The notes under the pieces are model-generated. The model did no database searches. It was not told the origin of the DNA and worked only from the letters and a program-made list of their open reading frames with translations. This document shows positions 24,193-33,568 of a stretch of DNA of 64,000 nucleotides, piece after piece. Each line of letters opens with the position of its first letter. Within the stretch, counting starts at the first letter, position 1. The DNA is from Melghiribacillus thermohalophilus. GTDB lineage: Bacteria; Bacillota; Bacilli; Bacillales; Alkalibacillaceae. Where the stretch lies: assembly GCF_004342905.1 (NCBI RefSeq), contig NZ_SMAN01000003.1, positions 1-64,000 on the forward strand. Reading direction: 5' to 3'. Position numbers and translations under genes: made by a program.

Positions 24193-25140
24193 CTAATCCA
24201 TCCATTTGACTTCGTGATATTGTTTCAGATCCTTTGTCAGTCTGAAAAGTGCATCGTCTTTCATTTTTGCTTCGATCATACAATCAACTTGCCCGGTTGT
24301 CCCATTCATTTTCCGAATCAGATTCATAAACATGTCCGGGTCGATATAGTCTGCATGATGTCTGAACTGTTTATTGCTTTTCGGGCTGGATATATGAATT
24401 TTAACCGGAAGAGGTGAGTTCGCCCACGTCTTTAAGATTCGTTCCCAGTTTTCATGCCAGTTTTTTTTCCCTGGATTCGCCAGATGATGATGAATATCAA
24501 AAACCATCGGTATATTTAATTTCTCGCAAATGTATAGGACATCCTCTTCATGATATGTTTGATCATCATTCTCAATCAACATCATTTTTTGAATGGGATG
24601 GGGAATTTTCCCCCAGTTGTCAATTAATCGTTCAAGGGCATCCGTTTTTCCCCCATGTTTTCCTCCCAAATGGATCACACAGCGATGTACAGGGTCGATC
24701 TTCATTCCCTTTAGTAGCCGGTAGTGATAGATAAGGTTTTGAACAGCTTGTTTAAATACTTCTTTTCTGTGACTGTTTAAAACGACATAATGATCCGGAT
24801 GAAAGTCCAGTCGCATATGATGTTCTCTAGCATACTGTCCGAGATTGTTCAATTCATTTCTGACCGCATGTAAATAATTCCATCCGGAGAGCTCTTCATG
24901 GGTAGCCAGGGGAATCAGTCTGGAACTTAACCGAAAAAAACGAATATCATTGGCTTTGTTATGTTTCAACAGACGCAGTGAATTCACCATATTTGATTTT
25001 GCGATTTGTTCCAGGTGAAAAATGGCACTTTCTCGATCTGGCAGGTTTTTAAAGGTGGAAAATGTCATCGTTTGAGACGGGGAACAATTTTTAATATGGA
25101 CACTCATGGCTACATAACCAAGTCGAAACAATGTTTTCAT
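24193..25140 (-). CDS. uvsE: UV damage endonuclease UvsE
   Basis: A 315-residue TIM-barrel enzyme that nicks DNA 5' to cyclobutane dimers and other UV lesions, starting alternative excision repair. LGYVAMSVHIKNCSPSQTMTF at the start, RFFRLSSRLIPLATHEE, LDFHPDHYVVLNS, CVIHLGGKHGGKTDALERF-like, MLIENDDQTYHEEDVLYICEKL, MVFDIHHH and HADYIDP supply the His/Glu/Asp metal ligands. ATG 25140 is preferred; the frame opens at 25170 by overlapping the end of the upstream gene. It is 27 bases behind the L,D-transpeptidase and probably cotranscribed, which suggests expression in the spore or under stress. Confidence 0.9.
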   Translation of the reverse strand: MKTLFRLGYVAMSVHIKNCSPSQTMTFSTFKNLPDRESAIFHLEQIAKSNMVNSLRLLKHNKANDIRFFRLSSRLIPLATHEELSGWNYLHAVRNELNNLGQYAREHHMRLDFHPDHYVVLNSHRKEVFKQAVQNLIYHYRLLKGMKIDPVHRCVIHLGGKHGGKTDALERLIDNWGKIPHPIQKMMLIENDDQTYHEEDVLYICEKLNIPMVFDIHHHLANPGKKNWHENWERILKTWANSPLPVKIHISSPKSNKQFRHHADYIDPDMFMNLIRKMNGTTGQVDCMIEAKMKDDALFRLTKDLKQYHEVKWMD

Positions 25141-25166
25141 TTTATCACCCGAAGTGTTGATTATCA

Positions 25167-25850
25167 TCATGTATTACAGTTTTTGCAGTAGGATTCATAT
25201 GATTCAATGAGGCCCAGTAGACGAAACTCTTTTTTTGTCATTCCGCCTGTTTGGGGCAAATGATGATCCCGCTGAAATTGCTTTACGCTGTCTTCCGTTT
25301 GTGAATCAAAAATTCCGTTTACTTTTCCATTATAATAGCCCTCTCCTTTCAGGCGTTGCTGAACTAACAGAACAAGCGATCCTTTCGATCCTCTTGATAT
25401 GTTTCGAAACGGAATGGGTCCTGTAATTTTAACAGGTGTTCCAACAGGTACTTTTTCGTATAAATCTTCTACATCAATATTTTTCATCCGAATACATCCG
25501 CTGCTGACCCTTTTCCCAATCAACCATGGCTGGTTTGTTCCGTGTATGCCGTAATTTCCCCATGGCACATTAAGACCCAGCCACCTGGAGCCAAATCCTC
25601 CTCCCCATCCGGATGATTTTTCAACAATGATAAATTCTCCAATGGGTGTCGGTGTATCCTTTTTTCCTGGTGCAATCGGATAGTCGTTCAGAATGTTATC
25701 CCCTCTTTTTAAAGTCAATGTATTTGACCATAGATTCACCTCTATATGAAGTGTTTCCTGATCCTCCTGCCGGGAAGCATCCATATGTCCAGGAGTAGCT
25801 GTTGAAATGACAAACAACAGTAAGAGGGAAGCCCGGATCCATTTTTTCAT
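25167..25850 (-). CDS. L,D-transpeptidase (YkuD) with peptidoglycan-binding domain
   Basis: A 227-residue secreted protein. The N-terminal signal peptide (KKWIRASLLLLFVISTATPG) is followed by a YkuD catalytic domain with HGTNQPWLIGKRVSSGCIRM (residues about 102 to 121, catalytic His and Cys) and a C-terminal peptidoglycan-binding domain (GSLVLLVQQRLKGEGYYNGKVNGIFDSQTEDSVKQFQRDH). It likely forms 3-3 crosslinks in cell wall or spore cortex. ATG 25850. It is followed closely by uvsE. Confidence 0.85.
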   Translation of the reverse strand: MKKWIRASLLLLFVISTATPGHMDASRQEDQETLHIEVNLWSNTLTLKRGDNILNDYPIAPGKKDTPTPIGEFIIVEKSSGWGGGFGSRWLGLNVPWGNYGIHGTNQPWLIGKRVSSGCIRMKNIDVEDLYEKVPVGTPVKITGPIPFRNISRGSKGSLVLLVQQRLKGEGYYNGKVNGIFDSQTEDSVKQFQRDHHLPQTGGMTKKEFRLLGLIESYESYCKNCNT

Positions 25851-25981
25851 ACCATCACCTTTGTTGTCTGTTTTTTGTTTAGTTTGTGTTTATAAAGTTA
25901 CAGTATTCAGGTATGCCAGCGTTGCCTTCCACGCAAAACGGAATCTGCCATGTCTACAATCGTTCATATCTGTATTAGGGA

Positions 25982-27115
25982 TTACGTTTCCGTGCCTTTT
26001 AATTTGATCTCGAAGTTTACGGAAGGATGAATGTTTGCATTTTTTAAATAGGACTCAAAGGAATCGCCTATTTTTTTCCACTGTTCTGGATTTTCTTTTT
26101 CAAGCTTGCTGCTTAGCTCAAGCAGGTCTGATTGTGTTCGATGCAACATAACTGGAACTCTTTTTTGAATCAGTTCTAAAAACTCTTCCTCAAATTCTTT
26201 TTCCAGTGATTTTAATGGAATTTTGTTCTTAACCTTGCCGTCCCCGCACGTATATTCTGAAAGGTAAGCCTCTAATTCCACCATACCGTTTATGATCAGC
26301 TTATCCCCTTCAATTTTAGGTTTTAAGTCCGGTTTATTTTTAATAACATCGAGTGCGACAGAACCTTTAGCCGTTTTTGGACAGCTCATATAAAGACTGG
26401 CATGGTCAATTGATCTGGATAAAACAGCAACAAGCAGGCTCTCATCATGACTTAAGGAATCAATATATTTGCCTTCTTTGAATACAGCAGTGCCAGTAAC
26501 TTCAGAATTTTTCTTATCTCCTTTCTCCTCTACCAGCGGAACAAAAAATACTTTGCCCTCGTGAATAGAGCGAGAAATGTCACCTATATCAGACGTGATT
26601 ACCCTTCCTGAATGTTCTGTATGTTCGATCATACTCTCTAAATATTTGGATACAAAACTGTTCCCCACTTCTTGCATCATTAATAATTCAATCGGATCTC
26701 CTGCAGAAACTATCACTTGCGTTGTTCTCCTCATGTCGGGATCACGCAGAAAATGACTGATAATATTGTCGATTCCTTTCTTCGCCTGTTCCCTTCCGAT
26801 CACCAGAATATGCAAGTTCGCATAAAAAGGGTCCCCAATGATTTTCGTTTGAACAAAATGTAGCGGGATCTCGATTGATGGGTGAACAATTTCCTCCTGA
26901 GCTACCTTTGTCTGTTGCCCGGCACTTCCCTCCTGCTGGCTGGTGGATCCTCCTGAAAAAGCTAAATATTCAATGCCGATGCGGTAACCCTCTTCATGCT
27001 CTGCAATAGCAAGTCCAGTTATAATCATCCGATCCCGTAAGCGTTCAAAGTCCCAGCATCCGGTTAACATTGCCGTCATGGTGATAACGATGACAGAAAG
27101 TAACATGTTTTTCAT
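25982..27115 (-). CDS. Spore germination receptor C subunit (GerAC family lipoprotein)
   Basis: A 377-residue protein. The N-terminus LLSVIVITMTAMLTGCWDFERLRDR has a lipobox ending in Cys-Trp-Asp, the standard GerAC start. The mature domain has EHPSIEIPLHFVQTKIIGDPFYANLHILVIGREQAKKGI, then SKYLESMIEHTEHSG and the C-terminal domain with EFLELIQKRVPVMLHRTQSDL. It is anchored on the outer face of the spore inner membrane with the A and B subunits. Its ATG overlaps the gerAB stop by four bases, so translation is probably coupled. Confidence 0.9.
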   Translation of the reverse strand: MKNMLLSVIVITMTAMLTGCWDFERLRDRMIITGLAIAEHEEGYRIGIEYLAFSGGSTSQQEGSAGQQTKVAQEEIVHPSIEIPLHFVQTKIIGDPFYANLHILVIGREQAKKGIDNIISHFLRDPDMRRTTQVIVSAGDPIELLMMQEVGNSFVSKYLESMIEHTEHSGRVITSDIGDISRSIHEGKVFFVPLVEEKGDKKNSEVTGTAVFKEGKYIDSLSHDESLLVAVLSRSIDHASLYMSCPKTAKGSVALDVIKNKPDLKPKIEGDKLIINGMVELEAYLSEYTCGDGKVKNKIPLKSLEKEFEEEFLELIQKRVPVMLHRTQSDLLELSSKLEKENPEQWKKIGDSFESYLKNANIHPSVNFEIKLKGTET

Positions 27116-28188
27116 TGAGAATTCACCTTTCGCTTGATCGTATCAATCAGTAACAGAAGAGGGAATGCGAAAAAGACGAAGCATAGATTTACATAATTTA
27201 AATACATAGCATATTCTCGAGCCTTTTCAATATTATCAGGATAAAGTGATATCAGAAATGTAATTGTACAAGCGACTGCTATCCATACCATATTTTTCTT
27301 CTTTGAAACATAGCTGATACCTGTGCTTCCTGCGTACAGGGTAACCGTATGTACTGTAAAAGCGTAAATGATCCAATAAATTAAATAGAAAATATGAAAT
27401 CGTTCCAGCATCGGAAATTGTATCAAGCGCGCAAATTCTATACTTGGATATTCAATGTAATTCAATTCTACCGTTCCGAATAGCGTGACGGAAAGAATAA
27501 ACAGTGTCAAGGATATCCACAATATCAGGGATATGCCAAGAAAGATTCCCTTTTTTAAGGATGAGTGATTTCTGACATAAGGAAAGAAATAAACAACGAC
27601 GAAAATAAACAAAAATGGGTAAAAAGAAACAGCAGATCCTTGAATGACATTGATCTGTTCAGAAATAATAGGGGTCAACTCTTCAAAACGTGCTTTATTG
27701 ATGACAAGAAACATAATCATGGTCATCGTCAGCAAAATGATTGGCTGCAATATTTCATTGATATATACTATGGTCTCTGTTCCCCGGGTTAATGTGTAAA
27801 ACAAAACGAACAACATGAATAAAATGATAACCATTGCCGGGGTGTGAAACAACATGTAATTAATAATCCCATCGGCCAGCAGTCTTAAGCTTAGGCTTGT
27901 CCCTACAATCATCATCAATGATAGAAATAAAATAAACAGACTTCCAGCCCATTTTCCAAGGATGTGTGTCGTTATTTCAAAAATGGACAACCCGGGATAT
28001 CTTTCCGGCAGGATGATGATCAACCGCATGTACAAATAGATGATCAGTGCAGTAGCCACGAGAAACAGCCACCCCGTCTGTTCGGTCTGTTCATTTATCA
28101 TCCGAGGTAATGTGTTGATTCCGACTGGGGCGGAGGCTACGATAATCCAGGTAATTTGAGTCGTTGATAACGAAAGTGATCTTTGCAT
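27112..28188 (-). CDS. Spore germination receptor B subunit (GerAB family permease)
   Basis: A 358-residue integral membrane protein with ten predicted helices and the APC-like fold of GerAB. ITWIIVASAPVGINTLPRMI (residues 9 to 28) and the next helix match the family's ligand-binding region. B subunits bind the nutrient germinant within the membrane. The gene starts 14 bases after the gerAA stop. Confidence 0.88.
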   Translation of the reverse strand: MQRSLSLSTTQITWIIVASAPVGINTLPRMINEQTEQTGWLFLVATALIIYLYMRLIIILPERYPGLSIFEITTHILGKWAGSLFILFLSLMMIVGTSLSLRLLADGIINYMLFHTPAMVIILFMLFVLFYTLTRGTETIVYINEILQPIILLTMTMIMFLVINKARFEELTPIISEQINVIQGSAVSFYPFLFIFVVVYFFPYVRNHSSLKKGIFLGISLILWISLTLFILSVTLFGTVELNYIEYPSIEFARLIQFPMLERFHIFYLIYWIIYAFTVHTVTLYAGSTGISYVSKKKNMVWIAVACTITFLISLYPDNIEKAREYAMYLNYVNLCFVFFAFPLLLLIDTIKRKVNSQ

Positions 28189-28201
28189 ATAAATTTTTCA
28201 C

Positions 28202-29692
28202 CTAACCTCTTTTAAGCGGTTTCCAGTCCCCTTTACTTTTTTTTCTGGACAGATAGGATGGTTTGACTGTTCTCCAGCGGAGAGGAAACAACAAAAACTG
28301 ATCAATCCAGTTTCTGTAACTGGTCGGGGCAAATGGAGTTAAGTATGGAATTCCAAAACTTTTCTGACTGGCTAAATGAACAGTCAAAACCATTGTCCCA
28401 AGTACAAAACCATATAGTCCAAGAAATCCCGCTGCAGCTACAAGCAAAAAACGCAAAAGACGAAACGAATAAGCCATCGAATATTGTGGGGAGCTGAATG
28501 ATGCCATTGTCGTAATCGCCACAACAATTAATGTGATGGGGCTGACCAGATTTGCCTGGACAGCGGATTCACCGATCACAATTCCACCAACGATACCTAC
28601 CGTTTGGCCGAGTGGTTTGGGGAGACGTATACCTGCTTCCCGAAAAATTTCAATCGTTAATTCCATTAATAATAGTTCCCAGATAACCGGAAAAGGCACC
28701 TGTGTTCGAGATTGAGCTATGGAAACCAATAAATCAGAAGGAATCAGTCCCGGGTTATAGTGTATAAGAGCGATATATAGGCCTGGCAGAAAAATACTGA
28801 TAAAAAAGGCAAAAACCCTCACCAGTCGGATCATGGAACTGACATACCACTTTTCATAGTAGTCATCCATATTCTGAATCGTCTCAAAAAAGGTGAATGG
28901 TATGAGAATGGCAAATGGTGAATTCTGCGTCAATATCGCTATCTTTCCGTCATTAATTGATTGCGCAGTGGAATCTGGTCTTTCAGTTATTCGGGATAAC
29001 GGAAAAATGGACCATTCATTATCTTCCAGCCATTGTTTCAGTTCACTAGATGAGAGAATGCTATCTGTTTCAATCTCTTTGAGACGCTGCTTCACTTCTT
29101 CGAGGACCTCAGGAAGATGAATGTGTTCAAGATAAACGATAGCCACTTTTGTCTTTGTCAGAGCACCAACTTCCATATGCTCTACGCGAAAATTTTTATC
29201 CTGTACATACCTTCTCAGCAGACCGATGTTTACCGAAAGGGATTCTACATATCCTTCTTTTGTCCCCTTAACAGTTGTTTCCACTGTCGGCTGTTCCGGG
29301 TTTCGGAATGGAAATTTCTCTGCCTGAAAAATACAATACGCAGAATCTCTTTCTAAAAGAAGCACAACATGCCCCTGAAGTAGGTTATCAACGATTATCT
29401 GTATATCTTCTGTTATTTGGACATCTCTTATGAGAAAGGTTTCTTGAATCCGCTGGCTGTTTAACTGTTTTTCTTTTCCCTGTTCATCAATCCATGGAAA
29501 AATCACTTCATTAATTTCTTTAGGATCAGTGATGTTATTGAAGTATATTAGAGCCCCTTTCTGTCCCGTTAATGTTTCAAAACTTCTTGATGAAAGATCT
29601 TGCGTGTTTCCAAACTGGTTAAAAATCTCTTTCATTTGCTCATCTATTGACTTTGTCTGTTTCAAGCACACCACTCCGAAAGCAAGAGTCAT
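28202..29692 (-). CDS. Spore germination receptor A subunit (GerAA family)
   Basis: A 496-residue protein with a soluble N-terminal half (residues 1 to 270) and about five helices after it. Family motifs are SILTQNSPFAILIPFTFFETIQNMDDYYEKW, FFISIFLPGLYIALIHYNPGLIP, PFPVIWELLLMELTIEIFREAGIRLPKP and GQTVGIVGGIVIGESAVQANLVSP, which is near-invariant in GerAA. First gene of a three-gene A-B-C operon. ATG 29692 has GAGG four bases before it; TTG 29665 with GGAGTGG is an alternative start. The germinant cannot be predicted. Confidence 0.9.
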   Translation of the reverse strand: MTLAFGVVCLKQTKSIDEQMKEIFNQFGNTQDLSSRSFETLTGQKGALIYFNNITDPKEINEVIFPWIDEQGKEKQLNSQRIQETFLIRDVQITEDIQIIVDNLLQGHVVLLLERDSAYCIFQAEKFPFRNPEQPTVETTVKGTKEGYVESLSVNIGLLRRYVQDKNFRVEHMEVGALTKTKVAIVYLEHIHLPEVLEEVKQRLKEIETDSILSSSELKQWLEDNEWSIFPLSRITERPDSTAQSINDGKIAILTQNSPFAILIPFTFFETIQNMDDYYEKWYVSSMIRLVRVFAFFISIFLPGLYIALIHYNPGLIPSDLLVSIAQSRTQVPFPVIWELLLMELTIEIFREAGIRLPKPLGQTVGIVGGIVIGESAVQANLVSPITLIVVAITTMASFSSPQYSMAYSFRLLRFLLVAAAGFLGLYGFVLGTMVLTVHLASQKSFGIPYLTPFAPTSYRNWIDQFLLFPLRWRTVKPSYLSRKKSKGDWKPLKRG

Positions 29693-29746
29693 TATTCCTC
29701 ATTTATTCTTTCTGTATCTGAACGAAATTATGAATGTTTTTTCCAC

Positions 29747-29780
29747 TAAAAAACCTCTGCTGATTTACCAGCAGAGGTTT
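29747..29780 (-). terminator. Intrinsic terminator of the rpiR-type gene
   Basis: AAACCTCTGCTG and CAGCAGAGGTTT form a 12-base-pair stem with the minus strand continuing TTTTAG. It separates the aminotransferase/regulator transcript from the ger operon. Confidence 0.85.
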
Positions 29781-29790
29781 CATAATTGAT

Positions 29791-30645
29791 TCACTGATAG
29801 AAAATATCAAAATGTTCCCACATGTTTTCAAGCTCATCTAATTTTTTGCTGATATCGACTTTTTTGCTCCGTCCGATCTGGGATATCAATGCGTTTAACA
29901 GACTCAAAGGTGCCACAAAGGAATCAATAAATGATGGCATACGGCTTGATGCGGTTAATGGGATGTCGGCGTTCGGAATGAGAGGTGACAAAAGATTATC
30001 GGTAATGGCAATGGTTGTTGCTCCCCTTTCCCTGGCAAAGGCAAAACTGTTCACCGTACTTTTCGTATACCTTGGAAAACTGATGCCCACAACTACATCT
30101 TTTTTATTCAGGTTGTTAAATTTTTCTGATATCAATTCATACGATGTAATAAATTCCACATTATCCAGCATGATTCTTAAATAATATTCAAGAAATATGC
30201 CCAGTGACATGGCGCTGCGATTCGCCACGATATAAATTTTCCTCGCATCAAGCAGTGCCTGGACGGCTTTTTCAAAAGATGGAATGTCAAGCTGCTCAAT
30301 CGTTGACTGAATATTAGTGATATCGTCCTGAAAAATTTCGACAATCATCTTTTCGCTCTTATTCCCCTTATAGATCATATCTGACATCTGCAAACGTTCA
30401 GTTGTGGTCATCTGCTTTTTTAGGGAATCCTGCAAATCCTGCTGAAACTCAGGGAATCCTGAATAGCCAAGAAAGGTGGCAAACCGGACGACGGTTGCCT
30501 GGCTGACCCCAACCATCCTGGCCAGTTTCCCGACGGTTAAAAACGGAACGGTATTCGGGTTTTTCAGGATGTACTTCGCAATTTTTTCCTGTGATTTGCT
30601 CATGTCTGGAATTTTTTCTGCAATGTAACGGTATATATGATTCAT
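29791..30645 (-). CDS. MurR/RpiR-family transcriptional regulator
   Basis: A 284-residue regulator. The HTH_6 domain covers residues 1 to 80 (SKSQEKIAKYILKNPNTVPFLTVGKLARMVGVSQATVVRFATFLGYSGFPEFQQDL), and a SIS sugar-phosphate domain follows (ARKIYIVANRSAMSLGIFLEYYLR, near 130 to 155, and DVVVGISFPRYTKSTVNSFAFARERGATTIAITD). The effector is probably a phosphorylated sugar or related compound. It is cotranscribed with the HemL-like aminotransferase, whose AGGAGG near its stop codon serves as the ribosome binding site here. Repeats at 32048..32145 are likely operators. Confidence 0.85.
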   Translation of the reverse strand: MNHIYRYIAEKIPDMSKSQEKIAKYILKNPNTVPFLTVGKLARMVGVSQATVVRFATFLGYSGFPEFQQDLQDSLKKQMTTTERLQMSDMIYKGNKSEKMIVEIFQDDITNIQSTIEQLDIPSFEKAVQALLDARKIYIVANRSAMSLGIFLEYYLRIMLDNVEFITSYELISEKFNNLNKKDVVVGISFPRYTKSTVNSFAFARERGATTIAITDNLLSPLIPNADIPLTASSRMPSFIDSFVAPLSLLNALISQIGRSKKVDISKKLDELENMWEHFDIFYQ

Positions 30646-30655
30646 GAAATTTCCA

Positions 30656-32026
30656 TTACCTCCTCAGTTGTTTCAATACGGTTTCGTGGGCTTCAACCGT
30701 ACGGGCAATATCCTCCCCTGTATGGACGACTGACATGGAATAACGGTTCAGCGGTTTCGTATATATGCCAAGTCGAAGCAGTTTTTGATCGATCTCTTTC
30801 CGGATTTTTGCGTTTGCTTTTATTGTATCTCGATAATTTTGTATCGGTTCTTTCGTCAGCATAATATTAAAGATGCTGCCCATCCCAACGGTCTGCATGT
30901 CAAAGCCATATTTAGCATATACCATTTCCAGCTGATTTCTCAACATGTGTGTAGCTGAAATGAGGCGATCCATCTGTCCTTCTTCTTCCAGAACTTCAAT
31001 GGTAGCAAGACCTGCAGCAAGAACGGTTGGATGCCCATTATACGTTCCGCTATGAAACAACACTTCTTTTTTTCCGTTTTTACTTCCGGTTGTTAAAATA
31101 TCCTTTCCGTCTTCAGGGGCACTGATCATCATGATTTCTTTTCTTCCGCCGACAGCACCGACAGGAAATCCCCCGCCCAGCACTTTACCCAGCGCAGTCA
31201 GATCCGGGACGATGTCATAAACCTTTTGAGCGCCCCCCATTGACATGCGAAATCCTGTTTTGACTTCATCGAATATGAGCAATATACCGAGTTCTTGTGT
31301 AATGGTTCGAATGCCTTTAATAAATTCTGGATTGGCCGGAATAAATCCTGCCTGAACCGGTTCTAAGATGACGGCAGCCAGTTCATCCTTATGTTTTCTC
31401 AAAATTTGCTCTGTCGCTTCCAGATTATTAAATGGAAGAATGATGGTGTTCTGTCTGAAATAATCAGGAATCCCTTTCGATTCCGGGACTGCTTTAGGTT
31501 CAGTTTCCGATCCGGCTTCACTCAGATCGGGATTCACACTGAGTAAAAATTCGTTTGTTCCCCCGTGGTAATGACCTTCGAATTTGGCGATTTTTGGTTT
31601 TTCGGTATAAGCGATAGCCATCCGGGTTGCCAGCATCGTTGCTTCAAGGCCCGAGTTTGTATAACGCACCATTTCAATCCCTGGTATGATCTCCACCAGT
31701 TTTTGTGCCATTTTGGTTTCCAGAACATGAGGGGTACCAAAAATCGTCGTTCCGGATTCTCTCATCTGCTGAAATACCGCATCATATACTCGCTTGTGAC
31801 CATGACCGAGTATGAGTGCACCATAGCAAAGCAAATAATCAATATATTCATTGCCGTCTACATCATACAGTTTACTTCCCTGTCCTCTTTCCATCATAAT
31901 GGGATGAGGCTCAAAAAATTTAATATTCGCTGTCACACCACCCGGAATAACTTCTTTTGCCTGCAAATACAGCTCCTCAGACTTTCCGGTTTGACCATAA
32001 AGGTCCGGTTCATACACCTTTGCCAC
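30656..32026 (-). CDS. Class III (HemL-like) PLP aminotransferase
   Basis: A 456-residue PLP enzyme. VTANIKFFEPHPIMMERGQGSKLYDVDGNEYIDYL at the start, the TNSGLEATMLATRMA phosphate-binding motif, LLIFDEVKTGFR and TALGKVLGGGFPVGAVGG with the Schiff-base Lys all match the glutamate-1-semialdehyde aminomutase branch. Pairing with an RpiR regulator, and no heme genes nearby, argue against heme synthesis; an amino-sugar or amino-acid substrate is more likely. GTG 32026 is chosen because AGGAGG lies nine bases before it; ATG 32032 would have only three. Confidence 0.8.
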   Translation of the reverse strand: MAKVYEPDLYGQTGKSEELYLQAKEVIPGGVTANIKFFEPHPIMMERGQGSKLYDVDGNEYIDYLLCYGALILGHGHKRVYDAVFQQMRESGTTIFGTPHVLETKMAQKLVEIIPGIEMVRYTNSGLEATMLATRMAIAYTEKPKIAKFEGHYHGGTNEFLLSVNPDLSEAGSETEPKAVPESKGIPDYFRQNTIILPFNNLEATEQILRKHKDELAAVILEPVQAGFIPANPEFIKGIRTITQELGILLIFDEVKTGFRMSMGGAQKVYDIVPDLTALGKVLGGGFPVGAVGGRKEIMMISAPEDGKDILTTGSKNGKKEVLFHSGTYNGHPTVLAAGLATIEVLEEEGQMDRLISATHMLRNQLEMVYAKYGFDMQTVGMGSIFNIMLTKEPIQNYRDTIKANAKIRKEIDQKLLRLGIYTKPLNRYSMSVVHTGEDIARTVEAHETVLKQLRR

Positions 32027-32047
32027 GTTCATTCTCCTCCTAAAAAA

Positions 32048-32145
32048 TGAAATAAATCATTTCTTTATTTATATTTTATGAAATATTTATTACATTATGA
32101 ATGATTATGTTCAATTTATCAACCCTTTACGAAACATTTATTTCA
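32048..32145. promoter_or_regulatory. Three copies of a 16-base imperfect palindrome, likely RpiR operators
   Basis: TGAAATAAATCATTTC (32048), TGAAATATTTATTACA (32079) and CGAAACATTTATTTCA (32130) share the form GAAAY-N6-(A)TTWCA. They lie directly upstream of the aminotransferase start, the usual place for autoregulation by the linked RpiR protein. Binding by this regulator is inferred. Confidence 0.5.
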
Positions 32146-32195
32146 TAATATTTATGGATCAAAAGCAAAAGATATAATTAAAAGGAGGAAAAGAG

Positions 32196-32390
32196 ATGAG
32201 AAATGATCAAAAGAAAGAAGTGAAAACGAATGCACCGGTAGAGCCGGAATATCATGTTCAGGCAACAGGTATATATTCGGACCGAAGGAAAGCGTATCCC
32301 GGGGATTCTGTCAAGGACCATAAAGATTTAGAAGCGGTCAATGAACAGGTGACCGGGGATGAAATCAAACAGCAAAACAATCATTTATAA
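32196..32390 (+). CDS. Small hydrophilic protein of unknown function
   Basis: Sixty-four residues, charged, with no membrane segment: KKEVKTNAPVEPEYHVQATGIYSDRRKAYPGDSVKDHKDLEAVNEQVTGDEIKQQN. It recalls the short Bacillus DUF4025/YozQ-like proteins, but this is uncertain. The start is strong (AAAAGGAGGAAAAGAG before ATG). It lies just upstream of splB and may be cotranscribed; it is not the SplA regulator that precedes splB in B. subtilis. Confidence 0.6.
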   Translation: MRNDQKKEVKTNAPVEPEYHVQATGIYSDRRKAYPGDSVKDHKDLEAVNEQVTGDEIKQQNNHL

Positions 32391-32445
32391 TACCCAGACA
32401 TGTGTCACATTCATCGCCATTGATGAGATAGTGGAGGACGGAAAT

Positions 32446-33471
32446 ATGAAACCCTTTGTACCCGATATGGTATTTTTTGAACCGGATTCATTGAACTACC
32501 CTCTTGGAGAAACATTAGTTGAGCATTATCGGAAATTAAATATTCCTGTCAGGCAAACTACATCCCATAATCAAGTACGTGGAATCCCTGGCGATACAGC
32601 ATTGCAGCAATATCGTAATGCCAAACGTACACTTGTGGTAGGGCTAAAAAAGTCCCTGAAGTTTGAACCATCCCTTCCTTCAGCTGAATACGCCCTCCCC
32701 CTCGCAACCGGGTGCATGGCCCACTGCCATTATTGCTACCTGCAAACGACTCTCGGCAAAAAACCTTATATCAGGGTTTATGTCAACGTCGATGACATTT
32801 TAAAACGAGCAGAACAATATATTCAAGAGCGTGAACCTGAAATCACCCGGTTTGACGCATCATGTACATCCGATATCGTAGGTGTTGAGCATATCACCGG
32901 ATCTTTAAAACGGGCCATTGAATTTATGGGAAAACAAACGAACGGCCGGCTTCGTTTTGTCACCAAGTTTGAGCATGTGGATTCCCTGCTGGATGCAGAA
33001 CACAATGGACATACCCGCTTCCGTTTCAGCATCAATACCGATTATGTCATCAAATATCTAGAGCCGGGGACTTCAAGGATGGACGGGAGAATGGCAGCAG
33101 CCAACAAAGTGGCTGCTGCCGGTTATCCCCTCGGATTTATCGTCGCACCGATTATCCGATACGACGGCTGGATGAACGATTACGAAACACTGTTTCAGAA
33201 ACTGAAGGAAAGACTTCGATATAAACCGGAAAATGATCTGACCTTTGAATTGATTCAGCACCGTTATACGATGACCGCCAAAAAAATTATTCAGGAACGT
33301 TATCCGAATACACAACTGCGTATGGAAGAAAGTGAACGCCAGAAAAAATACGGACGATATGGAAGAGTGAAGTATGTCTATCCAAAAATGCAGGCACAGG
33401 AAATCAAGGATCATATTACTGGACTTGTCCACGACTACTTCCCAGATGCCAGAGTCGAATATTTTACATGA
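32446..33471 (+). CDS. splB: Spore photoproduct lyase
   Basis: A 341-residue radical-SAM enzyme that directly reverses the spore photoproduct 5-thyminyl-5,6-dihydrothymine during germination. GCMAHCHYCYLQ (near residue 90) holds the 4Fe-4S/SAM motif Cys-x3-Cys-x2-Cys. FDASCTSDIVGVEHITGSL carries the extra Cys that donates the hydrogen atom. RFSINTDYVIKYLEPGTSRMDGR and HRYTMTAKKIIQERYP are also typical. ATG 32446 is eight bases behind GGAGG; the frame starts at 32359. Terminated at 33668..33724. Confidence 0.95.
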   Translation: MKPFVPDMVFFEPDSLNYPLGETLVEHYRKLNIPVRQTTSHNQVRGIPGDTALQQYRNAKRTLVVGLKKSLKFEPSLPSAEYALPLATGCMAHCHYCYLQTTLGKKPYIRVYVNVDDILKRAEQYIQEREPEITRFDASCTSDIVGVEHITGSLKRAIEFMGKQTNGRLRFVTKFEHVDSLLDAEHNGHTRFRFSINTDYVIKYLEPGTSRMDGRMAAANKVAAAGYPLGFIVAPIIRYDGWMNDYETLFQKLKERLRYKPENDLTFELIQHRYTMTAKKIIQERYPNTQLRMEESERQKKYGRYGRVKYVYPKMQAQEIKDHITGLVHDYFPDARVEYFT

Positions 33472-33496
33472 ATCGAATGAGGATGGACATAAAGAC

Positions 33497-33568
33497 ATGG
33501 ACAAAAAAAACGCAAACAAGCATTCTTATTTGGACGAGGTAAAAATAGGAAGATCCCCTGGAGAATAG
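33497..33568 (+). CDS. Possible small ORF behind splB
   Basis: Twenty-three codons (MDKKNANKHSYLDEVKIGRS...) starting 25 bases after splB. The ribosome binding site (GAGGATGG) is 13 bases away, so translation is doubtful. No family recognised. Confidence 0.2.
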   Translation: MDKKNANKHSYLDEVKIGRSPGE

